Positions 1 through 6,280 of a stretch of 6,632 bases of DNA are shown piece after piece. The stretch comes from Lachnoclostridium sp. UBA739. GTDB lineage: Bacteria; Bacillota_A; Clostridia; Lachnospirales; Lachnospiraceae. Position numbers and translations under genes: made by a program. The DNA lies in the NCBI GenBank assembly GCA_002297865.1, contig DBKX01000368.1, positions 1 to 6,632 on the forward strand, written 5' to 3'. The notes under the pieces are model-generated. The model made no database searches and was not told the origin of the DNA. It was given only the letters and a program-made list of their open reading frames with translations. Within the stretch, counting starts at the first letter, position 1. Each line of letters starts with the position of its first letter.

Positions 1-755
1 AAGTTTATTTTAACAATGAGCTAGTGACAGACAAAAATATGAGAAGTTTAAGAAAAGAGATGCAGATGGTATTTCAGGACCCATATTCTTCTCTTAACCC
101 TCGTATGACAGTAGAAGATATTATCGGAGAACCTCTTGATGTGCATAAATTATATGCCAACAAGAAAGAACGCCGCGATAAAATCTTAGACTTAATGCAA
201 TTAGTTGGATTAAATGCAGAGCATGCAAGAAGATATGCCCATGAATTCTCTGGTGGGCAGAGACAGAGAATCGGAATTGCCCGTGCTCTAGCGGTAAATC
301 CAAAGTTCATCGTATGTGATGAGCCAGTATCCGCACTTGATGTATCCATTCAGGCGCAGGTAATCAATATGTTTGAAGATTTACAACAGAAATTAGGGGT
401 TGCGTATTTATTTATCGCTCATGCTTTGCTTGTTGTCCATCATATATCTGACCGTATTGCGGTTATGTATCTTGGTAAAATAGTTGAGATTGCAGATGCA
501 GATGAGTTATATGAAAACCCAATGCATCCATATACACAGTCTTTATTAAGTGCGATTCCAATGCCAGATCCAAAATCAGCAAAGGAACGTAAACGTATCG
601 TTTTGGAAGGCGATGTGCCAAGTCCAATGAATGTACCTAGTGGATGTGCATTCCGTACACGTTGCCGTTATGCTACGGAAGAATGTGCACAGAAATGTCC
701 AACACTTACAGATAGAGGAAATGGACACTTCGTATCCTGTTTTAGAGAAAATTAA
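1..755 (+). CDS. oppF: Oligopeptide ABC transporter ATP-binding protein, OppF-type (5'-truncated)
   Basis: Cytoplasmic ATPase subunit that powers oligopeptide uptake through an Opp/Dpp-type importer. The gene enters from the left edge with the first full codon at base 3. No stop separates the edge from the internal GTG at 24, which is therefore not the start. Walker A and the N-terminus lie outside the window. Visible, counting from the codon at 24: Q-loop region [14 protein letters not shown] (about 16-29), ABC signature [14 protein letters not shown] (76-89), Walker B FIVCDEP (95-101), D-loop SALD (103-106) and switch histidine in FIAH (130-133). The oligo_HPY extension begins at NPMHPYTQ, and a cysteine cluster C-x5-C-x6-C-x3-C (208-225) follows, typical of Opp/Dpp ATPases. 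After the switch His the usual Asp is Ala (IAHALLVV where family members have IAHDLSVV). OppF rather than OppD is chosen from the signature style and the position next to oppA. Family is certain; subunit letter is likely. Confidence 0.93.
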   Translation, partial: VYFNNELVTDKNMRSLRKEMQMVFQDPYSSLNPRMTVEDIIGEPLDVHKLYANKKERRDKILDLMQLVGLNAEHARRYAHEFSGGQRQRIGIARALAVNPKFIVCDEPVSALDVSIQAQVINMFEDLQQKLGVAYLFIAHALLVVHHISDRIAVMYLGKIVEIADADELYENPMHPYTQSLLSAIPMPDPKSAKERKRIVLEGDVPSPMNVPSGCAFRTRCRYATEECAQKCPTLTDRGNGHFVSCFREN

Positions 756-779
756 AAGTTTTGGTACTTCGTATGAAAA

Positions 780-804
780 AATGCGGTGTATGCTGCATTC
801 TTTT
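780..804 (+). other. Hairpin in the oppF-oppA gap, possible attenuator or processing site
   Basis: Seven-base arms AATGCGG (780-786) and CTGCATT (793-799), with one G-T pair, enclose a 6-nt loop. A mismatch and an AAA/TTT extension follow, giving a short T-run on the 3' side. It sits in the 84-bp gap between the ATPase and the binding-protein gene. In known Opp operons the binding protein is needed in excess over the ATPase, and such gaps can hold partial terminators, processing sites or secondary promoters. The stem is short and AT-rich, so function is a guess. Confidence 0.3.
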
Positions 805-839
805 AATACTTGTATAAAAAAGAATAAGGAGAGAGAGTT

Positions 840-2579
840 ATGAAAAAAAGATTTTTATCACTTGCATTAGCAACATGCTTATTCGCAACCATGTTAACTG
901 GCTGTGGAAATAAAAGCAATTCCAATTCTGGCAATGATGAGCCAGCTGTAACAAAAGAAGCATCAAAAACAGATAAAAGCACACTTCGTATTAACTTAGC
1001 TTCTGAACCAAAATACCTTGATCCAGCTTTGAATAGCACTGTTGATGGGGGCTGCTTAGCAGTAAACTCATTTGTAGGTTTGTTTACATCAGATGCAGAT
1101 GGAAAGGTAGTTCCAGCTTTAGCAGAATCTTATCAATTAAGCGATGATAAATTAACATATACATTTAAGTTAAAAGATGGCTTAAAATGGAGTGATGGTT
1201 CTGAACTTACAGCAGCAGATTTTGAATATTCATGGAAACGTGCTGCAGATCCAAAAACAGCAGCAGATTATAGTTACTTATTTGATGTATTTGCAAAAGA
1301 CAAAGATGGTGTTATTGATGTAAAAGCTGATGGCAATACATTGACAGCAAAGGTTAAAGTTCCTTGTACATTTTTCCTTGACCTAGTTGCTTTCCCAACA
1401 TTCTTGCCAGTACCACAAAAAGCTGTTGAAGCAGCAGATCCAGACGGTAAAAATCCAGGTGCATGGGCACAGGAAGCTGGATTTGTATCCAATGGCGCTT
1501 ATACACTAAAATCTTGGAAACACAACGAAAACATGGTATATGTGAAAAACCCTAATTACTATGACGCAGAAAATGTTACAGTAGAAAAATTAGAGTTCAT
1601 GTTATCTGCTGATCAAACTGCAACTTATGCAGCATACAAAGCTGGTGACTTAGACTTTATTGATGCTGTCCCTAATGATGAAACTTCAAGTCTTTTGAAC
1701 GATAAAGAGTTCCATGTTGCAGACCAGTTAGGTACTTACTTTGTTATATTTAACGTAAACGCAGATCTTTTCAAAGGCAAGACAGCAAAAGAAGCAGCTA
1801 CAATCCGTGAGGCATTGAGCTTATTAATCGACCGTGATTACATTATCGAAAATATCGGTCAGACTGGTCAGAAAATGGCTACAAGTTTTGTTCCTGAAGG
1901 AATGGCTGATGGTAACGGTGGAATTTTCAAATCTGATGAATATGATTACCCAGACAAGGAATCCAATGGATACTTTAGTAAAGAATATGATGCAGATGCA
2001 GCAATTAAGAAAGCGGTTGAATTATTATCAAGTGTTGGTTATAAATTCGATGACAACAATAAATTAGACCCATCTACACCAATCACATTTGAGTATGTAA
2101 TCAATGAAGATACAGGACATCAGGCTATTGCAGAAGCAATTCAGCAGGACTGGGCAAACATTGGTGTTGAATGTACAATTCAGACATCTGAATGGAGTAC
2201 ATTCGTACAAGATCGTAAAGCAGGTAAGTTTACAGTAGCAAGAAATGGCTGGAATGCAGACTTCAATGATCCAATCAATATGCTTGATATGTGGACATCT
2301 ACTTCAAACAACAATGATGCACAGTTAGGTAAAAATCCTGAAAACAAGGCAACACCAGAATGGACAGAGTACGATGCTTTAATTGAGAAAATTAACAATG
2401 AAACAGACTTCGCAAAACGTACAACAATGTTACACCAGGCTGAAGATATGTTAATGTCAACATGGGCTATTTGTCCAATTTACTATTACAATGATGTTTA
2501 CATGATGAAGAGCAATGTAAGCAATGTTTATGTAACACCATTTGCAATGAAATACTTTATGTATGCAAAAATCAGCTAG
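840..2579 (+). CDS. oppA: Oligopeptide ABC transporter substrate-binding lipoprotein, OppA-type
   Basis: Extracellular peptide-binding lipoprotein that delivers oligopeptides to the membrane permease; SBP_bac_5 family (cluster C). The 579-aa length is normal for the family. The N-terminus is a lipoprotein signal peptide: MKKR, a hydrophobic stretch (5-18) and lipobox LTGC with the lipidated Cys at 22. A Ser/Asn/Lys-rich linker runs to about 47. The mature domain starts at STLRINLASEPKYLDP (about 47-62). The family signature LKDGLKWSDGSELTAADF lies at about 111-128. The C-terminal lobe ends near residue 579 without truncation. The ATG at 840 is preceded by AAGGAG (826-831) with 8-nt spacing, and this start alone gives the complete signal peptide. 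It is the last gene of an opp operon, 84 bp after the ATPase, and is closed by a strong terminator. Peptide specificity cannot be read from the sequence. Confidence 0.95.
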   Translation: MKKRFLSLALATCLFATMLTGCGNKSNSNSGNDEPAVTKEASKTDKSTLRINLASEPKYLDPALNSTVDGGCLAVNSFVGLFTSDADGKVVPALAESYQLSDDKLTYTFKLKDGLKWSDGSELTAADFEYSWKRAADPKTAADYSYLFDVFAKDKDGVIDVKADGNTLTAKVKVPCTFFLDLVAFPTFLPVPQKAVEAADPDGKNPGAWAQEAGFVSNGAYTLKSWKHNENMVYVKNPNYYDAENVTVEKLEFMLSADQTATYAAYKAGDLDFIDAVPNDETSSLLNDKEFHVADQLGTYFVIFNVNADLFKGKTAKEAATIREALSLLIDRDYIIENIGQTGQKMATSFVPEGMADGNGGIFKSDEYDYPDKESNGYFSKEYDADAAIKKAVELLSSVGYKFDDNNKLDPSTPITFEYVINEDTGHQAIAEAIQQDWANIGVECTIQTSEWSTFVQDRKAGKFTVARNGWNADFNDPINMLDMWTSTSNNNDAQLGKNPENKATPEWTEYDALIEKINNETDFAKRTTMLHQAEDMLMSTWAICPIYYYNDVYMMKSNVSNVYVTPFAMKYFMYAKIS

Positions 2580-2608
2580 TTAGATTAATACTAAATAGTG
2601 AATAAAAT

Positions 2609-2652
2609 AAGATATCTTATAACATGGAAGTTGTGTTATAAGATATCTTTTT
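2609..2652 (+). terminator. Intrinsic terminator of the opp operon
   Basis: A perfect 16-bp inverted repeat (arms 2609-2624 and 2634-2649) with a 9-nt loop is followed by further T residues, giving CTTTTT at 2647-2652. It lies 29 bp after the oppA stop codon. The stem is AT-rich but long and perfectly paired. It should isolate the opp operon from the next transcription unit. Confidence 0.92.
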
Positions 2653-2665
2653 ATGTGTGATTTTG

Positions 2666-2694
2666 TTGACAAATGTGATGAAAAGGAGTAGTAT
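2666..2694 (+). promoter_or_regulatory. Candidate promoter P1 (TTGACA, 17 nt, TAGTAT)
   Basis: A perfect -35 hexamer TTGACA (2666-2671) is separated by 17 nt from a weaker -10 TAGTAT (2689-2694). Predicted transcription start is near 2701, the first base of the palindrome described separately. It lies directly after the opp terminator and would drive the peptidase-cyclase-effector operon. The -10 matches consensus at four of six positions. Confidence 0.5.
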
Positions 2695-2695
2695 T

Positions 2696-2719
2696 GAAAT
2701 AGAACATATGTTCTTTTTC
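2696..2719. promoter_or_regulatory. Palindromic operator, LexA (SOS) box candidate
   Basis: A perfect 14-bp palindrome AGAACATATGTTCT (2701-2714) is extended by outer arms GAAA (2696-2699) and TTTC (2716-2719) with a single T-T mismatch, giving a 24-bp dyad. The core GAACATATGTTC fits the Gram-positive LexA box GAACRNRYGTTC at every position. It covers the predicted start site of P1 and lies about 24 bp upstream of the P2 -35. A LexA-type repressor bound here would block P1 or act as a roadblock. Binding by another dimeric repressor, for example an ImmR/CapH-like protein encoded elsewhere, is an alternative. Confidence 0.6.
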
Positions 2720-2737
2720 GAGAATTGTATCAACATA

Positions 2738-2765
2738 TTGTAAAATAGTAATAATATGATATAAT
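2738..2765 (+). promoter_or_regulatory. Candidate promoter P2 with extended -10 (TTGTAA, 16 nt, TATAAT)
   Basis: A perfect -10 TATAAT (2760-2765) is preceded by the extended element TG (2757-2758), with -35-like TTGTAA (2738-2743) 16 nt upstream. Predicted start is near 2772, giving a leader of about 33 nt before the peptidase ATG. This is the best promoter match in the gap and is probably the basal promoter of the three-gene operon. Confidence 0.65.
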
Positions 2766-2804
2766 AAAAAGAGTTTTGGGTTTGAAAGAATGTGAGGTGG
2801 AACA

Positions 2805-3326
2805 ATGGATTATCAAGAGAGAAATTTTATTAACGAATTAACAGAAGCTGTCATAGATCATTATGGCATTCAGATTCCTGTTGAAGATGTGGATGAAGTT
2901 GTTTCGAAGATAGGTGGAGAGATTTCTACTGATTATAATCCTGAGACATTGGGAGACGGCTGTATCAGAAAAAACGGAGACAGCTTTATTATAACATTAT
3001 CACCATTTCAGCCTGATAATAGAAGAAATTTTACAGTAGCTCATGAGCTAGGACACCTGTTTCTTCACATGGGATATGATATAGATGAAGAATTATGGCA
3101 GAGACAAGATGTAGAACCTTATAATCGTTATGGTAATACAGAGATGGAATATCAAGCTAACGAATTTGCTGCAGCATTGCTTATGCCAAAGAAGGAATAT
3201 AAACGGATTATGGATAGGTACACAATAGATAATGTTGTGGAGACATCCAAAGTAGCAGAATATTTTCATGTTTCAGTTGGTGCAGCATCCAACCGAGGAA
3301 AGTGGCTAGGGTACTTAGAATGGTAA
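2805..3326 (+). CDS. ImmA/IrrE-family zinc metallopeptidase (CapP-like), first gene of the Pycsar-like operon
   Basis: Predicted cytoplasmic zinc peptidase of the ImmA/IrrE group (peptidase M78, formerly DUF955), 173 aa. The motif VAHELGHLFLH holds the metal ligands H80 and H84 and the catalytic E81. The third ligand is probably E115 in MEYQANEFAAALLMP (114-128). The C-terminal part VAEYFHVSVGAASNRGKWLG (150-169) is the usual family tail. Known relatives cleave or relieve HTH repressors: ImmA acts on ImmR, and CapP acts on CapH in CBASS operons after DNA damage. No HTH repressor gene lies beside this one, and the protein itself lacks an HTH. The ATG at 2805 has GAGGTGG (2794-2800) upstream. 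The stop overlaps the start of the cyclase gene, so the two are probably translationally coupled. Family assignment is firm; its substrate is unknown. It may control the operon or the cyclase (inference). Confidence 0.9.
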   Translation: MDYQERNFINELTEAVIDHYGIQIPVEDVDEVVSKIGGEISTDYNPETLGDGCIRKNGDSFIITLSPFQPDNRRNFTVAHELGHLFLHMGYDIDEELWQRQDVEPYNRYGNTEMEYQANEFAAALLMPKKEYKRIMDRYTIDNVVETSKVAEYFHVSVGAASNRGKWLGYLEW

Positions 3327-4789
3327 AAAGTAAGAATGGATTTGATAATAGCAAGCCATTACAGAGGTTTTCGGAGAGTCTTGTGAAGCAGAAACAAGAT
3401 ATGGGAAGCCGAAGAGAAGAACAAGACAACTCAAGGTGGGTTGAATTGTTCTTTTCTTTTGATGTAGTGAATTCATCTGTATATAAAACAATTAACTATT
3501 TTGGATGGTCCAGTGTATTATCTTTGTTGTTTCATAAAATTCAGAAACACACGAAAAGTCTGATTCCAGAAGCAGAACTTTGGAGGGTACTGGGAGATGA
3601 AGTGATCTTTGTGGCTCGTGTAGAAGACGAGAGCGACATACATATATTTGTGGAAAAGGTATTTGAAATCTTAATTAAGATGATAGGTCAGATAAAAAGC
3701 GGAAAATTCTTTGAAGAACTTTCGTCTGACTGTGCTCAACGAGATGTGGATTTAATGAAACTTCAGAATGTGATCTCGCTAAAGGGAGCTGCATGGATTG
3801 CAATCATTACCAAGGATGGTAATAAAGAGTTAAAACCTTATGATAATATATTTGAAAAATATAGGGCAAAGGATGATTACGAGATAAATGAATATTTAGG
3901 AAATGACATAGATACAGGATTTCGAATTAAGAATAAAACTGAGGATAGGCGTCTTGTAGTGAGTTATGAACTGGCTTACCTCCTTTCATCAAGAACTGAC
4001 AGTCTATCTTGCTTAAATATAGTTGCATATGATACGTTGAGAGGAATATGGGATGGAGACTTATATCCAATTATCTGGTATCATAATCCCAAGATTTATC
4101 ACAGCATTGAGTTTCGAGATAGTTTTTATTATAGTGAACGTGAACAAAGTGAAATTGTTAGACGGTATCTGGACAATGAACCAAAGTTTAAATTAGATGA
4201 GTTTTTGTACAAAGAGGTAAAAAGGGCGCTAGACAAAATAAAGTTGGATCGAAATTTAACGGAAAAGCTAGAAACAATACGAGAACACATTGTATCAAAA
4301 GACCAAATTAATAAAGGATTTAGTCCTTCATTTTTGCTTCAGCTTCATTGTGTGGCTGTTTGCTACCGCCAGATTGATAATCGAATATTAATTATGAAAA
4401 GAAGTAAGGAAAGAGATAAGTTCCCGAATAAGTGGGATTTTGGTTGTGCAAAAGCAAATAAGGGGACAAGTTTATCGGAACAGATTGAGAAAGAATACAA
4501 AAGTGATTTAGGCATTGATATTGAAGTGGTACTAGATGATTCAAGAGAAGACAGGCAGCCTATTCCAATTGCACTATATCAGATACCAGAGGATGAGTGT
4601 CATACACATAAAGGAATTATTACTATTGCGATTATAAATGATAGTAGTAAAATATGTCTTGATAAGAGAAAGTACTCTGAATCTCGCTGGATTGCAGAGA
4701 GTGAGGTTGAAAATTTTGTAGAATCAGCAATACCAGATTTTAAAAATACATTAAAAAAAGTGTTTAAGGCTATTAAGGAAATTAATTAA
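3320..4789 (+). CDS. Class III-type nucleotidyl cyclase fused to a degenerate Nudix domain, Pycsar-like cyclase (PycC-like)
   Basis: Predicted signal-producing enzyme of a Pycsar-like defence system, 489 aa from ATG 3320. The cyclase domain (about 38-225) has a first metal Asp in LFFSFDVVNSS (D48) and a second in WRVLGDE (D93). A third motif, EYLGNDIDTGFRI (191-203), aligns by eye with the class III segment carrying the base-contact, Asn and Arg residues. Here these are E191, D198 (in place of Asn) and R202. R89 sits where adenylyl cyclases have Lys and guanylyl cyclases Glu, so neither purine specificity is supported. A linker (226-338, with YPIIWYH) leads to a Nudix fold (339-484). Its box region FPNKWDFGCAKANKGTSL...KEYKSDLGI lacks most catalytic acidic residues. 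Start choice: ATG 3320 overlaps the peptidase stop (ATGGTAA), with AGGG 8 nt upstream. GTG 3302 would add six residues but has poor RBS spacing. The product (cCMP, cUMP or other) is unknown. Confidence 0.8.
   Translation: MVKSKNGFDNSKPLQRFSESLVKQKQDMGSRREEQDNSRWVELFFSFDVVNSSVYKTINYFGWSSVLSLLFHKIQKHTKSLIPEAELWRVLGDEVIFVARVEDESDIHIFVEKVFEILIKMIGQIKSGKFFEELSSDCAQRDVDLMKLQNVISLKGAAWIAIITKDGNKELKPYDNIFEKYRAKDDYEINEYLGNDIDTGFRIKNKTEDRRLVVSYELAYLLSSRTDSLSCLNIVAYDTLRGIWDGDLYPIIWYHNPKIYHSIEFRDSFYYSEREQSEIVRRYLDNEPKFKLDEFLYKEVKRALDKIKLDRNLTEKLETIREHIVSKDQINKGFSPSFLLQLHCVAVCYRQIDNRILIMKRSKERDKFPNKWDFGCAKANKGTSLSEQIEKEYKSDLGIDIEVVLDDSREDRQPIPIALYQIPEDECHTHKGIITIAIINDSSKICLDKRKYSESRWIAESEVENFVESAIPDFKNTLKKVFKAIKEIN
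4334..4771 (+). other. Nudix-like domain with degraded catalytic box, within the cyclase gene
   Basis: This is the C-terminal domain of the cyclase protein, residues 339-484 counted from ATG 3320. It opens with LLQLHCVAVCYRQIDNRILI, the usual first Nudix strands (V.l...g.iLl..R). The Nudix box G-x5-E-x7-R-E-x2-E-E-x-G aligns to residues 375-399, but Gly becomes Ala, GE becomes GT, RE becomes KE, and EE becomes SD. Only one of the four box Glu residues remains, plus one Asp. The later SRWIAESEVENF matches the normal Nudix C-terminal W...E-L element. The fold therefore seems kept while hydrolysis is doubtful. A nucleotide-sensing or product-binding role is inference. Confidence 0.75.
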
Positions 4790-4801
4790 AGGAGTAAAAT
4801 C

Positions 4802-5326
4802 ATGCAGGAAAGAGATAAGGTACTAGCGTTGCTTAAAGATACGCTGGTAAGGGTGAATTCGTGGCTTACTTTTGCCGAGACAAAGAATGCAGCACTATTA
4901 GGGTTTAACGTGGCATTAATTGCTTTTGCATATAAGTTAAAGGTAGATAAAGAAAGCAAATTGCTTTTGAGTATTGTATTTGTAGTTTGCCTTGGAATTG
5001 TGCTCCTTGCATTTTTGAGTTTGTGTCCAAAACTATTAAAATATAGACCTCCAAAAACGCGACTTACAGACAGCGATAAGCAAAAAAGTAATCTTTTGTT
5101 TTTTGGAGATATAAAGAGATTTACAGAATGTGATTATGTAAAGGAAGTATACAAACGCTATTTAGATAAGGAGATTCGGATGAATGAAATCAGTCGTTTG
5201 GAACTGGATATAGCACAGGAAATTATTGTAAATGCCTACATAGCATACAGAAAATACGAATTATTTAGGATAGCTTGTTTTGCAGAGTTAGTATCGGTTG
5301 GACTATTGATGAAAATTATAATGTAA
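4802..5326 (+). CDS. Pycsar effector membrane protein (PycTM, DUF5706-like)
   Basis: Predicted inner-membrane effector of a Pycsar-like system, 174 aa. It carries the family landmark FAETKNAALLGFNVALIAF (24-42), which starts the first membrane helix (about 29-46). A second hydrophobic segment LLLSIVFVVCLGIVLLAFL (54-72) ends at a Pro (76). A middle cytoplasmic region contains LLFFGDIKRFTECDYVKEVY (98-117), the family LFFG.I element. The closing part, from ELDIAQEIIVNAYIAYRKYE (134-153) into a third hydrophobic stretch (155-173), matches the usual IA.KY tail. In characterised Pycsar systems such proteins bind the cyclic pyrimidine nucleotide and impair the membrane, stopping phage growth. The gene follows the cyclase by 12 bp with AAAGGAG (4788-4794), 7 nt before the ATG, so it is co-transcribed. 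Family assignment is by recognition of these motifs. Confidence 0.85.
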   Translation: MQERDKVLALLKDTLVRVNSWLTFAETKNAALLGFNVALIAFAYKLKVDKESKLLLSIVFVVCLGIVLLAFLSLCPKLLKYRPPKTRLTDSDKQKSNLLFFGDIKRFTECDYVKEVYKRYLDKEIRMNEISRLELDIAQEIIVNAYIAYRKYELFRIACFAELVSVGLLMKIIM

Positions 5327-5347
5327 CATGTGATGAACTTAAAAACG

Positions 5348-5381
5348 TTACAATGAAAGCAGTAGTTAGGCATACTATAAC
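5348..5381 (+). promoter_or_regulatory. Weak candidate promoter before the AraC-family gene
   Basis: The 87-bp gap between the effector gene and the AraC-family gene has no convincing terminator. TTACAA (5348-5353) could act as -35, with TACTAT (5373-5378) or TATAAC (5376-5381) as -10, but the spacing (19 or 22 nt) is longer than usual. Read-through from the upstream operon into the regulator therefore remains possible. Confidence 0.25.
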
Positions 5382-5413
5382 TTTACAGAAAAGCACAATT
5401 CAGAGGTGATGAA

Positions 5414-6280
5414 GTGAATAAATTTGACATAACAGATAATGATTTTAACCCTACTGTTTTATTTGCATCAAAAAGTAAATTAGTTGGGGATGGTAAATAT
5501 CATCAGCACGATTATGCAGAACTGACTTGTATATTATCCGGCAAGGGCAAATATCATATAGAAGGAAAGGATTACGAGGTGCAGGCTGGCGATGTGATTA
5601 TGTGTAATCCCGGCATTAAACATCAAAGTATGGAAGCCAATGAGAAGGAACCAATTGTTGAATTTGTGACAGGATTTATGGATTTTCATTTTATAGGAAT
5701 GCCTGAAAATGCAATCATCTTAAAAGATGGTGGTTATGTTCTTCGAATGTCTCTAGAAAGCAGACAGGATATAATTAAGCGATGTTATGAGATGGTTGCA
5801 GAGTATGAGTCTAATAACTTGGGAAAATATTTTATGCTGAAAGCACAGCTCATGCAGATTATTCTGGTTATTTTAAGAGAAATGCAGCCTGTTACGGAAA
5901 AACAGAAATCTTGCCGGTTTGAGTCATATAATAAAAATTATGTTGTGAAGAAAATTATTAGTTACTTAAATGAAAATTACGCTTGTAAAATTTCCTTAGA
6001 TCAGATCGCACAAAATTTATATTTGAGTCCTGTCTATATATCTAAGCTTTTTAAAGAACAGACAGGGGAATCGCCAATTAATTATTTGATAAAAATTAGA
6101 CTGGATAAGGCGAAGGAAATGCTTGAAAATGAATCTCATGGAAGTATTCGAAGTGTTGCAAACCAAGTAGGATATGAGGATGTCTACCACTTTAGCAAGC
6201 TTTTTAAGAAGTATTATGGAATTTCTCCCTTGAATTATAGTAAGAAAATAGTATTGGACTCCCAAAGGGATGAAAAATAG
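5414..6280 (+). CDS. AraC-family transcriptional regulator with N-terminal cupin sensor domain
   Basis: DNA-binding regulator of 288 aa, of normal length for the family. The N-terminal part is an AraC_binding/cupin_2 type sensor: YHQHDYAELTCILSGKGKYH (29-48) with H30, H32 and E36, then EVQAGDVIMCNPGIKH (55-70). A helical linker (about 115-165) precedes the C-terminal HTH_18 domain (about 175-280). The first HTH is at ISLDQIAQNLYLSPVYISKL (193-212). The second, at about 244-265, carries the AraC signature VANQVGYEDVYHFSKLFKK (248-266) and ISPLNY (270-275). The start is GTG at 5414, preceded by AGAGGTGAT (5402-5410). The cupin suggests a small, probably sugar-like ligand, but ligand and target are unknown. 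Targets may include the adjacent nitroreductase-family gene or distant loci. Nothing ties it to the defence operon except position. Confidence 0.93.
   Translation: MNKFDITDNDFNPTVLFASKSKLVGDGKYHQHDYAELTCILSGKGKYHIEGKDYEVQAGDVIMCNPGIKHQSMEANEKEPIVEFVTGFMDFHFIGMPENAIILKDGGYVLRMSLESRQDIIKRCYEMVAEYESNNLGKYFMLKAQLMQIILVILREMQPVTEKQKSCRFESYNKNYVVKKIISYLNENYACKISLDQIAQNLYLSPVYISKLFKEQTGESPINYLIKIRLDKAKEMLENESHGSIRSVANQVGYEDVYHFSKLFKKYYGISPLNYSKKIVLDSQRDEK

Noticed and set aside
24..26. GTG at 24 as the start of the transporter ATPase
   Set aside because: The reading frame is open to the window edge, and the codons before it encode expected OppF sequence, so the protein starts upstream of the window.
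1274..1492. Minus-strand 72-codon frame inside oppA, and similar antisense frames elsewhere
   Set aside because: These lie fully inside well-supported genes, lack ribosome binding sites and encode nothing recognisable.
2617..2805. Minus-strand 62-codon reading frame, hydrophobic, across the terminator and promoter region
   Set aside because: It begins with TTG, has no ribosome binding site, is low-complexity AT-rich translation, and runs through a strong terminator stem and the operon promoters. It has no HTH, so it is not the missing repressor.
3302..3319. GTG at 3302 as start of the cyclase gene
   Set aside because: The GAGGA at 3295-3299 is only 2 nt away, too close. ATG at 3320 has AGGG at better spacing and overlaps the peptidase stop, so it was preferred; the six extra residues would not change the domain calls.
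2805..3326. ImmA-like peptidase as a sign of a prophage or ICE
   Set aside because: No integrase, repressor, structural or conjugation genes are present. The gene is embedded in a cyclase-effector operon between ordinary chromosomal genes.
4442..4516. Functional Nudix hydrolase
   Set aside because: Most metal-coordinating Glu residues of the Nudix box are replaced, so only the fold is claimed.
5322..5352. Inverted repeat TGTAAC/GTTACA as terminator of the defence operon
   Set aside because: Only 6 bp of stem with a 19-nt loop and no T-run after it; not credible as an intrinsic terminator.
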